The translations under genes were made by a program, and so were the position numbers. From Progne subis subis (Eukaryota; Chordata; Aves; Passeriformes; Hirundinidae), in NCBI GenBank assembly GCA_022316685.1, contig JAKJHU010000067.1, positions 2,387,001 to 2,451,000 of the forward strand: a DNA stretch of 64,000 bases. The letters run 5' to 3'. How positions within the stretch are numbered: the first letter of the stretch is position 1; every line of letters begins with the position of its first letter. Below, one piece after another: positions 46,051-59,800 of this stretch. Under the pieces are notes generated by a model that saw only the letters and a program-made list of their open reading frames with translations, was not told where the DNA came from and searched no databases.

Positions 46051-48081
46051 CCCCCCCAAAAAAAATCTTATCTTGTTTTATCCTATTGGCTGTTTCTATG
46101 CTGACAGGTGCGCTACAGACTGTGATTTAGACTGAGTTCATATCCTAAAAACCTTTGCTCAAAGAACATACCTGTAAGTATGTGGGTTATTTTGAATTTA
46201 GAAGTTCAGTATCAATGAATATCATTATTATAGTTCAACTACCCTGAAAAACAACATAGAACTGTACAAGGTCCATTCTGTTAAACCCTTTTGCTTTGAA
46301 TGTAGTTCACCCTCCTGGAAGAACTATTGAAAGTACTTTATGGTATTTTAGTTTCATTTAATCTACTAATGCAATTGGACTTTTTGTATTTAGGTACATT
46401 TTATCCTCTGAGAAAATATCTGTGCTATATACTTAGTAGAAACCTAATTTACAATAGACATATTCCATTTAGATAATTGTACCATATTTGAACAAGTTTT
46501 GCATCAGTTTAAATTAATTGCACAGCAAAATAATATCTAAATTCATAAATTGAGAAACTCTGATTCTCCCTAAATATTCTCAATTTGTATATAAGTATGT
46601 TTCCTTTTACAAAACAAGAGTAAGCAAGTTGTGTGTTATGTTCTTCTAGCGTTGACCTCTTTCTGCTACTTTAATAAACTGCAGTGTAACTCATCTGAAG
46701 TAGATGTACTACGGTAAAATAGAATAAAACAACATCTGCTATAGAAATATCCATCACTAGCCCCATATTCTCAAAGCCTTCTGCAAGCTGGTAATAAGGA
46801 GATATAAATGACTTCACTCTGCCAATTTCTAGTTGTGCAGCCAGTGTGAAATACAGAGATTATAAAATGTTCCTCTGTCACATCTTTTGGTGGTGATTGG
46901 ACTATCTAGGGAAATATGGGATTTTATTCTTGGTACTTTAAGATAATAACAATAACTGTAAAACTAATATTGTTCTTTTCTATAATTACTGTTATTCATC
47001 ATATGGTATGAGAAGCTCAGGAACAAATACACACCACTTTGTTTCATTGTAGGTTTCTGGATAAAACTATCCTATTATTACTGAGTCTTTCTTACTTAAA
47101 AAATTATTCAAGGAAAACATATAATAATGATTGCATATACTTGAAGACAGTCTTATGGAAATAAGATCTTGTTAATAGTTTCATGACTTACCACAGTCTT
47201 TCTAGCCACCCTTTGAACACAAAGACATTGTACTGAAACCACCAATATTGTCAGTGACATGTACCCTGTAGTTAATATATTGAGGTAATGTAGTGAGTGC
47301 ATTGGTGCCTTGCCTAGATAACTTGCATTCTACAATCTATCTTGAAAAGCCAAAGGCAAGTTAGACTCAAATTTCAAAATTTAAAAAATTTTGACAACAT
47401 ATGCTTTATAGTGGTTTGGAAGCTATGGCTTCATTATACTCAATTTTCCCCACATTTGCCACTTTGATGAAATTTGTAATAAATTCCAAACCATTAGTCA
47501 AATTTTTTCTTTCTTTCTGAATAGAATGATGATTTTTTTTTTTTTCCTGTTTCACTCTCTAGTGAAATAAAATCTTATTCATGTAGTCAAAGTGTAATAT
47601 CCTTTTCTTATCTTCATTAACATTTCAAAGAAGTTAATTAAGGGTTAATGAGTGATATTTTGTTGTGTGGGAAAAGACAAAATGTATATTTGAAGAAAAT
47701 TAAAAGGAAACATCAGAGCAGATTTATTTTAATTTAATTGTATCTCGTGAAATTAATTAGATGACATTGCAAGTCTTGGTTTTTAAATTAAAAAAAAAAA
47801 AAAAAACAAATAAACCAATGACAACCATTTAAGTTGTGCATATATGTACATACTATAAGGTCCTTTTTAACATATTGAGGCAAAATTATCAAGCTCTAAT
47901 AAATCATTCAAGTCATTAAGAGGCAGCTAATGATTTATAACATCACAGACAGAACTCATCTAATCTAATATATATATCTTCAGCTGAGATATTCACTATT
48001 GGTTTCCAGTGTTCTACATAGAAATAAATAAGACTTTGAAGGACAGGATTTATCCTAAGACTGGCATCTAAAATAATAAAG
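46051..48081. other. Unique AT-rich non-coding DNA
   Basis: No gene or repeat family is recognised over 2 kb, apart from T and A runs near 47,530 and 47,790-47,806. Confidence 0.55.
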
Positions 48082-48122
48082 TCATAGAATGATTTGTATT
48101 GGAAGGGACCTTTAAAGGTCAT
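48082..48122 (-). mobile_element. CR1 3' tail remnant
   Basis: TCATAGAATGATTTGTATTG followed by GAAGGGACCTTTAAAGGTCA is the reverse complement of the last 40 bp or so of CR1. It stops abruptly at ACTGTGACC, so this is an extreme 5' truncation. Confidence 0.8.
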
Positions 48123-51100
48123 ACTGTGACCAGGGAGAGTAGAACAGAAAGAGGCAACAGGATAGTTGCCTGTAGATACATAACTATTTTTGGCTTCTGG
48201 ATTTTTCAGTCACTAAAATGTAGCTCTAAAACTTTTGCTGGATTTCATAACACTTTTATTTCTAATACATATGATGGTAAAAATTAAGTAAATTGTCATA
48301 ATGGGAGGGGTATTCACATTCACAGATTGAAGCTGATTGGTACAACCCCCAGTAGACAAGACTGAAATATAAACCTTATACACTGATTTAGGTCAACTGT
48401 AAAGACTGAAAAGCACAAGAAATAAGAAATTGTTTTGCAGCAGGAGTCTCACTTCAAAAGCAAGTCTGTTTGGGCTTATTTGGGAAATATATTAGATCTC
48501 TATGTCTTCATGCAGTGGTGTGGTTATGGTGATAAATGGAAGCTGGGATTATATTGTACTATTTCACTTATATCTAATTTAATTCAATAAAATATAACTG
48601 AGAAGGTAGGTAGACAGGTTGTTTCCTCTTTATCCTCTTCAAAACTTTACAAACTCACAAAGTGCACATGAAATTCCAGGAGCCATGTAAGTATTCTGAG
48701 AATTTCCCTCTTTTTTAGTCTAACAGCACAAGAGAAGTTATCCAAAAAAGGGCTGCCAAATTTTTCCATCCAAAACTCCTAAAATACATTCAGCAGATTC
48801 TGCAAAACAAAGGAAACATTCAGAAATAAAAGGAATTGTTACTATTTTCTTGTTTTGATCAAGAAAATGAAGATTATATTAATTGTTTGTTGTCACCATA
48901 TTTTCATATGAAAATTACTTCCTCTGAGTTTTTTAATACATGTAGAAGAAAAAACCCCAAACAAATAGACCACTGCTATCTCAATCTTTCTTTTCTTTTT
49001 TTTTTTTTTTTAATTGATTATTAAAAATATGATTTTACAACTGGCATTTGTGCTGTTCTTTGTGTGTCAGTAAACAAAGCTACATAAAAGGAGCCATTCC
49101 CATTTTGTCTTTTAAAGACTGTATTTATTTCTTTCTTCCTTTGTGTGTGGGGAGGAAGGAAGGAAGCCACTGGTCCTCAGAAGGATGGAGAAACAAAGTA
49201 GTTCAATGAATGAGTTGCTGGGGAGAAAAAAAGAAAATACTTACAAAAGAAGTGTCCAGCTTGTTTTTAAACAACATAGCTGAAAATCTGAATCAGAAAA
49301 TATGGCCGATACTGGATATCAGATAGAAAAGACAAAAAATCTAATTAGAAGTGAACAGAAAAAATAACTTTTGTAATGAAATTTGGTTGGTTGGTTGGTT
49401 GGTTGGGTTTTTTTTTCAATAAAACTTCAAGGTTTAATGTGTTAACACCTTGCTAAATAGTTAACTAAATGTTAAATAGATGGCCAGTATTATAACTAAA
49501 ATTTAACCTAGCTACAGATATTGTGTTAGAAGTGATAGCCTTTTTACACTTTCAAATAAGACTCTCAGCATTAAAACAAGTTCAGGAGAATGTGAGAAAA
49601 ACAAGACTCCAGGATATAAAGTGTTTTATTATATCTAAAATACAACTGCATTACTACAGTAGGGTAAGTGTTAACTACTTCTAAGGAGAACAGAACTAGC
49701 CTTAGCCTAATATCTATATCCTGTGCTTGATGAAACTAAGTTGATATCATTCAGTAGTCAGTTCTAGACATGTGAGAAGGATAGTATTTTTACAGCCTCT
49801 CAGCTACACCATTTATTTTTATTTTATTTTATTTGTAATATTCTACATTTATTACTTACCATGATTACATTTCCAATAACATTATTCTTACAGCCTTTCT
49901 TCATACTCTGTAACACCTTCTCCATGTGACTAAATCAAAATATATATTCCTCCTAAAATGCTGTCCTCTGATAAATTCCCATCTCTGTCTTAATCTTTTG
50001 ATGAAGTTAAAAAAACCAAAATAAGTTATTTATTGGAATTTCAAGGTAGTAGAGCGGTTTTGCTGTTTTACTGATCTAAAAACTTCAGTCTAGAACTGAG
50101 TCAAATAACAAATTAGTGTATATGCATTTTATATGTCTTCTGGATTAAAGTAGATCAAGACACCTAAATATAGAAAATGGTTGAAACAAGCTTACAATGT
50201 TCAACACTGTATTGAATGTTTCTATTCTCACATTATTCACTGAGATATGTGAGGAGAAATATAATGTAGAAAACTAAAGTAATATCTAACTTTAATTTAC
50301 CAAAGAAAAATCAAACTGCACTTCAGTGTCTGCTGCTTCTCTGTAGTTCATTTCAGTATATTCCTAATGTTATTCTTCATTTACCTAATACCAGTAAAAA
50401 ATGATTTGCCACATTACAGGTTTTTACCTTGTGCTGTGTCCATGGTTGCTTGTCATTCTACGCCATTTGAAATCAATCAAACCTGAACATTTCTGGAAGA
50501 AATTTATAACTTGCTTGCTTTCAATAACTAAGGATTGGGTTATAATATTTATGAGTTTATTTCCAGGCCTCTGTTATTTATTACTTTCAAATATCCTGGA
50601 TCAGACGTAAAAATTGTAAATGTTGTCACTCTCATTCAGTGTGGGCTCTTCTCCCTAAATACTCATCTTAAATCTTGAAGAAAGCAAAGGCAAGACTCAA
50701 TATTAAGTTATCATTATGAAACGGAAAATTTTATAGCTGGTATTACAGAGTATCTCTGAGGATGTTAAAGAGAGCAACATATTCCGCAGCATCTTCTATT
50801 TATCCAGGACCTTGCTTGGTTAAATCAAGGTGGATTCAACTAAGCTGAATCTTTGGTAACTCTCAGTAACAAAGTTGTGATCTCAGCAGTGTCTCAACAT
50901 GGCAGAGCTGTGTAGGGTATTAACACATCAGCACATGAGGCAGAGCCAGGGGCTGGTCACAGGGTCCATGCAAAACCCTCAGCAATTCAAGGAAAGTCAA
51001 CGTGGCCAGGTCCAGGTGAATCCATGGAGGTCTGTCTTGTCAAGAGAAAGAGGAGACAGAAGGCAGGTACACGGACAGTGCAGCTTAGTACAGAATATTA

Positions 51101-51639
51101 ATGATTTGATTAATTGATTAATTTTGGGCAATATGTCTTTGGCCAGGCTGGATTCAGTGCCATTATTTTTGTCTTCCCACATCACACATAATAGTACATA
51201 AATATCACATCTGCAATGAATAGTATGCTGTGCTGACTGAACAAAAAGATTATGGTCTGATGTCACATGAAGATTAACTATGTATTTGTGGCTGATCTAG
51301 CAGCACACAAGGTTAGTATGAAAGAGTGGAAACAAAGCCCTATGTAAGTAGAGAATTCCATATTTAAATTATCTTGAAATTAATGTAAATGTGGATTATT
51401 AGAAGATACTCAAATGTTATTCATAATCTCAAAGACATACTGCTCAAACAATTTTTCAACAAAGAACCTAAGATAATTGTTGTCTTTATTTTCAGGCCTA
51501 ATGTCTCAACATGATTTTTAATATTAGAAATACCTGCATTTACCATACAGCGTATTTCTGTGCTATAGATAACAAATTTTGCAGTAATTTCATTTTTCAG
51601 AATACATAAATAATTCAGAGTAACTTGTTGATTGTCTTA
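48123..51639. other. Unique AT-rich non-coding DNA
   Basis: No gene is recognised over 3.5 kb. Simple repeats are a T run at about 48,996-49,011 and (GGTT)n at 49,383-49,407. A GC-richer patch at 50,880-51,090 might be transposon-derived, but no family is recognised. Confidence 0.5.
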
Positions 51640-51846
51640 AGATTTCTTTTTTTGTTTGTTTTGGGTTTTTTTGTTATTCTTCTCAAATAATTCACCAATG
51701 TTCATATTTTTGAGATTTGTTTGGTGTTTTGTGTGATGTTGGGTTTTTTTGTGGTTTTTTTTTTGTTTTGTTTTGTTTTGTTTTTGTTTTTTGTTTTCTT
51801 TGGTTTTTTGTTTTGTTTTTTTTTTTTTTTTGCTTTTTGCTTTTAA
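51640..51846 (+). repeat. T-rich (TTTTG)n low-complexity tract
   Basis: TTTTG and TTTG units with G interruptions cover most of the stretch, with a less repetitive interlude at about 51,675-51,720. The Lys/Asn/Gln-rich minus-strand frame is an artefact. Confidence 0.93.
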
Positions 51847-53683
51847 TTGCATTTTTCTTTTCTACTTTCTCACTAATAAAATGTCTTATTTAAAGACTTG
51901 AGAAAATGCAAAAAAGTCACATGACAATAAAATGAAAAAACGCTTTAGCACAGAGGAAAAATGGTGACACTATTAATCCAGTGACATTTCAGAATCAACC
52001 AAGATTAAGGTAAGTACTCCATAGTTTTATATTTTTCAACTTTCTTTTAAATGTAATGATAAGGGATTAAACATAGTATCTGAATTTGTCTTGAACCCTG
52101 AATTTTGGGCTACTACTTTGCTTTGGTAAAAAACCTCAAAGTAAAACTGCTACAGGTTATCAGATTTTGTGTCATTTTATGTATTTTTCTCTTCATTCAG
52201 GAGACAGATGGATTTCTATGAAGAAATATATCTCTGAATATGTAAATATTATCTTATGTAAGATCCTTGAACTCAGATAGCACTTGTTCACCTCTTTGTA
52301 CAATGGTGACATTTTACTGGTTTATTCCTACTATTCATTGGATCAGAGAATTCATCACAACTCACTTCTTCCTCACTAAAACCCATGATTCATTTGCTCT
52401 GACAAAGTGCACATGGAGTTGTCCCATGAAAAATACTAACCTTCGTCCTGCAATCCAGTTACACAGAGACCTAATATGGAATTGGAGAGCTCCTGAGCTT
52501 TGGGCAAAGGGTGCCACACCTGTCAGACAGATTACTCCCGTAAGTAGTTTGTTTTTGTGACTACAAGATGAGGTTTCCTTACAAAATTAACTATATGTTA
52601 AAAGAAACCTGTAGGCGCTGAACTGATCAGCACTACCAAGCAAATATGCCCCTGGCCATGTAAAGAATAGTAACATGAGCTTCCAATGAAATGTCATAGG
52701 GGAAACTTCAGCTACTACATATTTCCAAGAATATGTGGAAACTTAGTTGAGGGTTTGACAATCTGAATTAAGCAGTTGTATTGCAATTGTTTAAACCCTT
52801 TCTTTTCCTCTGAATCCAGCTATGGGTTATTATACCGGGTAGAAGGTAATTCTTTAGATTCATGATGAGGCAGAAATGTAAGGTAACTATTAACCTTTAA
52901 GGTGGGTGGTTATCAGGGGAATGGAGTTTTGGAAAAATAGATGATTTTTCTCCATTCCTCCTCACTTATCATGGGATTCAGCAATGAGAACTATCTATTG
53001 CGCCTTCTGATGAGACCATAGCTGTTGGAAAAGCAGTGTGACTAGGGAAGGCAGAAACTTGCAAACTGGTTTGCTTAAGATTTATAAGAAGTCATTTTGT
53101 CTCGCTTTGGGCACAGTTATTTACATATTCACGACTGCCATTTCAAAACATCACACGAGTTTCCTTCATTTGCTGTCATCATAAGAGGAAGTTGAATTTT
53201 GAAAAGTGTCCATGGATCTCTACCTTACTTACTGGCAATTATTTTTTCAAAAGCAGGCATATGAAAGACCTCTGAAAATCTGACAAGAGACACAAAGAAA
53301 GAGAAGAGAGTTTTCCACTGATTCATTTTCAAGTTTATACTTTCAAATCAGGTCAAATAAGAAAAATGTCTTTCCTGTATACTTTTAAAAGTATTCTGTT
53401 ATTCACAATAGCATATGCAAAATCAGATATGTTAATACATAGGTAGAGGCGAAAACCAGAACAACTAATTTAAGCAAGAAAATGTGAGTGGGTTAATGTC
53501 TGAAAATAATCATAAAATAACCTGAACACGTCTGTTTTATTGTTAGCCATTGAGATAACAACTGTTCTCTTTATAGTGAAGGTGATGCTTAGTGACACCC
53601 AAGGAGAAAAGAAATACATTCTTCAGTACTTGCAAATGACTTCAAAATTTTAACTGTTTTTCTCACCCATCTTTCCTGCAGAA

Positions 53684-53685
<2 letters not shown>
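51847..53685. other. Unique AT-rich non-coding DNA
   Basis: No gene or repeat family is recognised. The 97-codon frame at 52,267-52,560 has no recognisable features. Confidence 0.55.

Positions 53686-53749
<64 letters not shown>
53686..53749 (+). repeat. Compound (CT)n-(AT)n-(AC)n microsatellite
   Basis: About sixteen CT units (53,686-53,718) pass directly into about ten AT units (53,719-53,739) and then about five AC units, with no spacer bases. Confidence 0.98.
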
Positions 53750-54617
53750 TAATTTATGGCATAATTAAAGATATTTTATTTATTAATTTTTCTTTGGGTG
53801 AAACTCAAAGCAAAGAAAAGGAAAGCTACAAAATAAAAGGATCATTATTTGAGACTTCATAAAATAACCGTTTGCTTGTTTCTTACTGAGTGTTTTCTTG
53901 ACTAAAAAAAATAATCTTTTTCTCTCAAAACACAGTTTTAAATAGTGTTCTATGCCTTTTCACAGGAATAAATTTGCATTTAAGTCAATATCTCTCTGGA
54001 ATCTACAGCTCCCAAGAAATAGTACTGTTTCACAGAGGCCTCCCAATACCTAGAATTGCTAATATTTCACCTTAAGGAGCAATTGAGTAGTAATATGCAT
54101 GGGTAGCTCCCTTTGTGTCCCTGCCATTTTATGAGTGCAGATGAGCTGTTGTCAAAAGCAGAGAACAAGTGTAAACACTTAGGAAACAGAAAAGACTTGC
54201 TTACACCTGTGGAAGAAGGTTTGGAGAAGGAAGGGCCCATGGCCGGGATGACCATTTATCTTATTATTGTGTGTTGATGTTCCTACATCACAAAGCAGAT
54301 GTTAGGTACTTTAATTCCTTTCATTGAAACATACCGACATTTTGATTAAGAGTTCTTAATATTCCAAAGGTTAACAGGGGAGCATGAGGATATTGTTTTT
54401 TGGAATTTAAGCAAAGTGGAAATTATAATAGAGGCTATTTATGTTGGAACAAATATCTTAACTGTTCTCTAGGGTCTGATAGACTACGCAAAATAGAGTA
54501 CTCTTTCAAAAGTTTTTTCTTAGTTAAAATTTATTCAATGTGTCATTTCTGATGAACTTAGGAACCAGAAAAGAATAGTGAATTTTGTTTCTTGAAACAC
54601 TTGTTAAAAAATAATAT
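53750..54617. other. Unique AT-rich non-coding DNA
   Basis: No feature is recognised. Confidence 0.5.
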
Positions 54618-54669
54618 AATATCATATCATATCATATCATATCAAATTGTATTATATTATATTAATTAT
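54618..54669 (+). repeat. (ATATC)n and ATTAT-type microsatellite
   Basis: Five ATATC units (54,618-54,643) are followed by ATTATATTATATTAATTAT. Confidence 0.9.
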
Positions 54670-56335
54670 ACATGGGTTTATGAAAGTATGATCTGGCTAT
54701 AAAAGATTTATAAATAAGTTGTAAAAAGTAACTGCAGATCTCTGACATGAAGCAAACCATATAATAGAGATGATCATTATCTAAACATTTCAGTAGTGAA
54801 CATTAAAGATTTATTTCTGTTCTTATTGCCATAAATATCATCACCAGCTGTATTCAGGAGGTGATATGTCTCCAAATGTCTTTATTTTTCATCTTTTCAC
54901 AGAAAGCTTATTAGTAAAATGGTTTGCAAGAATTAATATTCTGTACGCTTATTCCATTATTGTTTCTATAACATCAGGAAATGCAGACACCATGATATTT
55001 ATTCATTGCTGAAAAAAATACCCAAATTCTATGGTGTTAAGAGACCTTGTAATTGATGTATCCATCTGAACTAGTTTTGTTATCTGGGAAAAAAGAAAAA
55101 AATATCTTTCCTTCATATTGTCAAATATATATTTCAAAAGGAATCTTTGTATGAAACCAGTCCTGTTTTGAGGTCTTCCACTATTTGCACTTAAAGCAAG
55201 AAATCTAAACAATTCTGCATAGAAGAGATGCAGTATAACAACATATCTTAAAGCAACAAGACTTTTAATTGGGTCAAGGACTCTGTATTCCTCTACCTTC
55301 AAAATATAAAAATATTAGAAAATGAAAACATATGGACAGAGAAGACCAAAACTATACTTATGTTATAGAAGCAAAGAGCAGGAAAGAATGAGTTTGTTTT
55401 CTTCACACTTTTCTATCACACAGAAGTTATGAAAATAGATGAGGAAAATACTAGTGAGGTAGATAATTTTTAAAAGAAAACTGTAATTCTAATTCTTGTT
55501 TCTAATTGTTGATCTATTCTATCTATGCCTTCATGAGAATGGTTTTGTAGCAGGGGGTGTACTAGAGAACAGATATCACTGCCAGAAGAAAAAAAGAAAG
55601 GCAACAAGAAAAAGCAAAAATCCCTCCAAGACCAAAACTGAAAAGAGTTATTTAGACACAAATAAAATTCAGGTCTGTGATTTACAACCTTCATCTGTAT
55701 AGCCCATAAGTGGAAAAATGCAGAAAATTCATGAAGAGACTTTGAATTTAAAGACTGTTTAGAATTTCTGAAGTCAGATGAGTAAACAGTAATACAAGTA
55801 CACTGGAAAGTGTTCACTCTTTTTGTGTAGAAAGTTGTTAACGCTAGTCTCATGAGTTCCAGTGTTTTCAAATGAATGAGAAATAATGTAACTGAAAAAA
55901 AAAAAAAAATATTCCTTGCTAGAATATTTGAAATTAGAACTTCTGGGAAAAGCTTCCTTAATAGGAAGCTTAAAACAAACAAACCACCAAAAAACCCCGC
56001 AAATAATGACATTTCCACTGATTTCTAAAATCCAGTATAAAACATTCAGCAATTAAAAGAAGGCACAATTTGGCTCACTTTGTCTTCCTTTGTGGTCATG
56101 GATATTGTAAATATCCAGTTGGCTACTATTTGTTCCAGAAAAAATAATAGTAATAGTAAAAGAGAAGACATAAGCTAACTTATTTAAGCTCCATTTAAAC
56201 CAAATAAAAGTAACTTGAAATGAGCACTCAGGAAAATTTTCACTGCAACCTTACTTTGAAAATACCAATTTACATGCATTCATTTGTCATTTACAGTCAA
56301 ATTATCTTATAAAATGACTTAATGCATTTTTCTTA
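54670..56335. other. Unique AT-rich non-coding DNA
   Basis: No gene is supported. The longest open frame of the window (182 codons, minus strand, 55,470-56,018) lies here. It is Phe/Leu/Ser-rich, crosses an A14 run, and has no recognisable domain. It overlaps another minus-strand frame, as expected for chance frames in AT-rich DNA. Confidence 0.55.
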
Positions 56336-56376
56336 TATATATATTTTTTTTTTTTCTTTTTTTTCTTTTTTTTCCC
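56336..56376 (+). repeat. TA/T-rich low-complexity tract
   Basis: TATATATAT leads into T runs of 14, 8 and 8 nt separated by single C residues. Confidence 0.93.
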
Positions 56377-56805
56377 ATGAAAGCACTAATGTGAAAGCTT
56401 TTGTTCAGGGAGCTGTCTTTTAAAGTTTCAGTAGAAAATAGGTCTCCTCCTGTTTTTACTTCCCCCTCTTGGAGATGAAATATCCAGGACTTTGCTTTTT
56501 CTGGTGTAGTTAACAGAAAAATTATGCTAGAATATAGTTTCTATGTGTTAGCCTGACATTGTATTTATGATTATGATTCCCTTTTTGTTGGGCCATTTGC
56601 ACCTATGGACCCTATACAGACAATCCCAATTAGGGCTGAAACAGTCTTCTCAAAACACCAATAGAGTAAATCAGGTCTGCACTGGAATACATGAATATAT
56701 GAATACATCCAACAGCTGATAAACACATCTAATCATAACACAGCTGGTGTCATGGATAATGTCAAAGCCCAAATAAACTGAGTTTATATTATTATCTTTC
56801 TGACT

Positions 56806-56809
56806 ATAT

Positions 56810-56840
<31 letters not shown>
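56806..56840 (+). repeat. (TATT)n microsatellite
   Basis: About nine TATT units end at TTAACATAG. Confidence 0.95.
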
Positions 56841-56842
<2 letters not shown>

Positions 56843-59800
56843 ATAGGTATTTTGTTTTAGAGACAATAACAATTTCTAAGTAAACCGCAGAATAATTCTA
56901 TAGTGTAATCTGAAGGCCAGTTGCACTTGGGTCATAAAACAGTTGTTAATTTAAGACAAGTTTTGTTTTTCTTAGAGTAAAGCCTAGAATTCCATTTTAA
57001 TGAATGTCATACTTTTCAGTTTCACAAATGAACCTATTTAAAATTTGAGCCAAATATGTAAAATGGGTAAAAACCAATAGCCCCTTGAATTGAGAGAAAA
57101 TTAGCAAGGCCTATTAAACTTCATGCATGACTCATTATCCCTCTGGTACATCAAAAGGAAGATGAACAAATAATCCAATTTCTGTGTAAATGATATCAAG
57201 TTGAAAAAAGTGATTGAAATTGACATTAGTAAAAAATTCAATGTAAATATGTAATATATAAACACTTGTCACTATATATAGAATTGTTACTATAAGCTTG
57301 TTTTAAAATTGTTTTACTGATCTAATTTATTTTTTCTCTATATTAATAAGCACGGCTTCAGCTTCAGTTTATTTTTGCATTAAGATTTTTTGATATTTTG
57401 TATCTTTCAAACCTGCAGTCTTGAATGTACTTTCTAGGACATCAATACAGCAGCATTCTTGGTATACCACATTTCTGAGAAACAGACATAATTCTATAAA
57501 GGAAAGACAAGTGAATACTTTCATTTCCTTCTGTTGACTTAAGTGGACTGTAAACTGTCTTTTACCATAAGCTCTGCACAACAAAAACTGTAGACCATAG
57601 CAATGACTGCTGTCAACAGAAGATCTGCATACACCCATCCGCATGCGTGTAAATATTTGCACCAGCTTTGAAAATGCCATATGTCTCTAACAGCTGTTAA
57701 CACATGCACTCACTTTCCTGTTGTTGTATATCCAAATAGCATACAAAGCAGTGAAAATTCCATGGATGTATCTGAAGGGAAGAAGCTGGCAGATCATGCT
57801 GTAAATATTTGAGCAATAAGTAAAAACAAATGGCTTAAATTTATGCATTGTGTAAATCCCTCACAACGGTTGTTACGCAAGGAAAATATGTTGAAAAGGA
57901 TCAGTTTATTAAGAGTTGGTGCTGCACTTTTAATCATCACTATTGCACAGGCTAATTCTAGCCTGATAATTGATAAAAATGCTCTGAATTACCTGCAAGG
58001 TTGCAGTCCTAATTTCTTACTTCAGACCACTCAGTCTTTATTGATGCTGCTGTATTGCCAAAGCCTTAGATTACCCCCAGTGAAAAATTATTTCCCTCTA
58101 GGCTCCAGCCAGAAGAGAACAACAGTGCCTCAGTCACTTTTCTTGTCTGCTTGGATTTTTGCCATAACTTCCCTGACTGAATCAATGTGCTTTAAAATAG
58201 CAGAATTGATTCTCTGATTTCAATACCATTGTTATATCTTTCCAACACAGAAGGGTACATGACTTTTTATTCTTTGCTTTTATTTCTTCTCTCTTCTTTT
58301 ACCTCTTTAGATTGTATTTTAAACCTACAAAACATTTCTGCTTAATTGATGAAATTTACACTGTGGGTGGCTCTATGTACTTTGACCATATAAGCGTAGA
58401 AAAACATCTTGTAGAGGAAGCTTCTGCCACTAGGCATTATGAATGGTAACTGGTTTCTTCATCCATGCATATATGGAATTGGAGTAGTTTAGTGGTAGCT
58501 ATTGCCACGCACTTGCTGCTACAGAGGTATGCTGGATCAGTGCTCTCTGTTAACCATGATATGGGTAATCTCTTCCCTGAAGAGATGTGAAACCTCCAAG
58601 GTGTATTTCTCAGTGCATAGGATTAAGTATTGCTATTCTTTCTGTTTGATAGTTTACTGTTACTAAGTGATGCACGTTCAGTATTTTAATGCCAGCATGC
58701 TAATGCTAGTCATGACTCATTCTGGGTTTTTTTATGATAAGTCCACACCAACTTTAACTTGGGGTACTGCCATTGATGGTCAGAGTAGGAAAATCCAAAC
58801 ATATGCCAGGCCATCTGTAAGGGCAGAAGAGTTATATTTCACTGATGCTGAAGTGGAAGTGGCAGATGCAAATGTTAAGCCAGATAGAAGGAAGAGAAAA
58901 TATTAGGTTTTTCAAACAGCTGAAACAGCTTATGAGCCTCAATAAGACCCTTTCTTTCTTTGACATTAAATACAGCATATCAATTAAGAACTTAGAAGTT
59001 ATGTACTTAATGTATTTAAATATTTTAATTTTTTCACTTATCCCTGTTTTCTTAAAGTAAAACAAATATATATTTTCCTTTGGAAGCTTGTTTGTCTTAG
59101 GAGAAGATCCTCATGAATGCACTGACTTTTTCTAATCCTTTTTTAAAAATAAAATAATATAGGGGCCCTATCATTGTCACTTGGGCTGGACAGAGCCCAG
59201 ATCAGCTAAAAGAAATTAAATGGAATTAAGTATATCTGGCTTGTTTAAAGTTCTGGCTGTTCAGCAGCATTTTTTCCTGTCCTCACCTACATAAGGAGAT
59301 TGATGGAAAACATTCCAAATTGTAAAAACTCTCAATGCTGGTCCAAATCCTAACTCTATGCAGACAGAAGTTATTAAGGTAAAGAGATCTCTTTTTCTGC
59401 CTCCCTGTTTGATTTCAGAGTTTGCATTTGTGGGTTTGGACAATCCTCTGCAGCAGTAATATATTTAGTCTCTTTTTTTCATTATTAAATATATAATGCA
59501 CAGAGATATTTTAAGAATCTTGGAGATGTAGATTTTTATCCTTTCTCTGGATGTTATTTCCACACAGCATTTTGCAGACACCAAAAAGGAGAACCTTGCA
59601 TGCCTTCACATACTGTACATAGCAATCCTTAAATGACTGGGGGCTTGATTTTAAAGCAACGACTTTTATCTTGATGTGATGTCACTTTTACAGCAGAAAA
59701 GTAATTTAAGCTCTGTACTCTCTGTGTTACAATAGGCATGTATTTCCATTGCCTTCAAAATGCATTCTTCATTTGACCCATCTCAATAGAAATATGTTAA

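Noticed and set aside
55470..56018. 182-codon minus-strand open frame, the longest in the window
   Set aside because: It is Phe/Leu/Ser-rich as expected for AT-rich DNA, crosses an A14 run, overlaps another minus-strand frame, and has no recognisable domain.
57843..58217. 124-codon plus-strand frame with a hydrophobic stretch after an internal Met that resembles a signal peptide
   Set aside because: No family resemblance, promoter, splice context or upstream GC enrichment; a hydrophobic run is common in AT-rich chance frames.
58667..58906. 79-codon plus-strand frame with protein-like composition
   Set aside because: I could not link it to any protein, and no flanking splice signals or similar neighbouring exons were seen.
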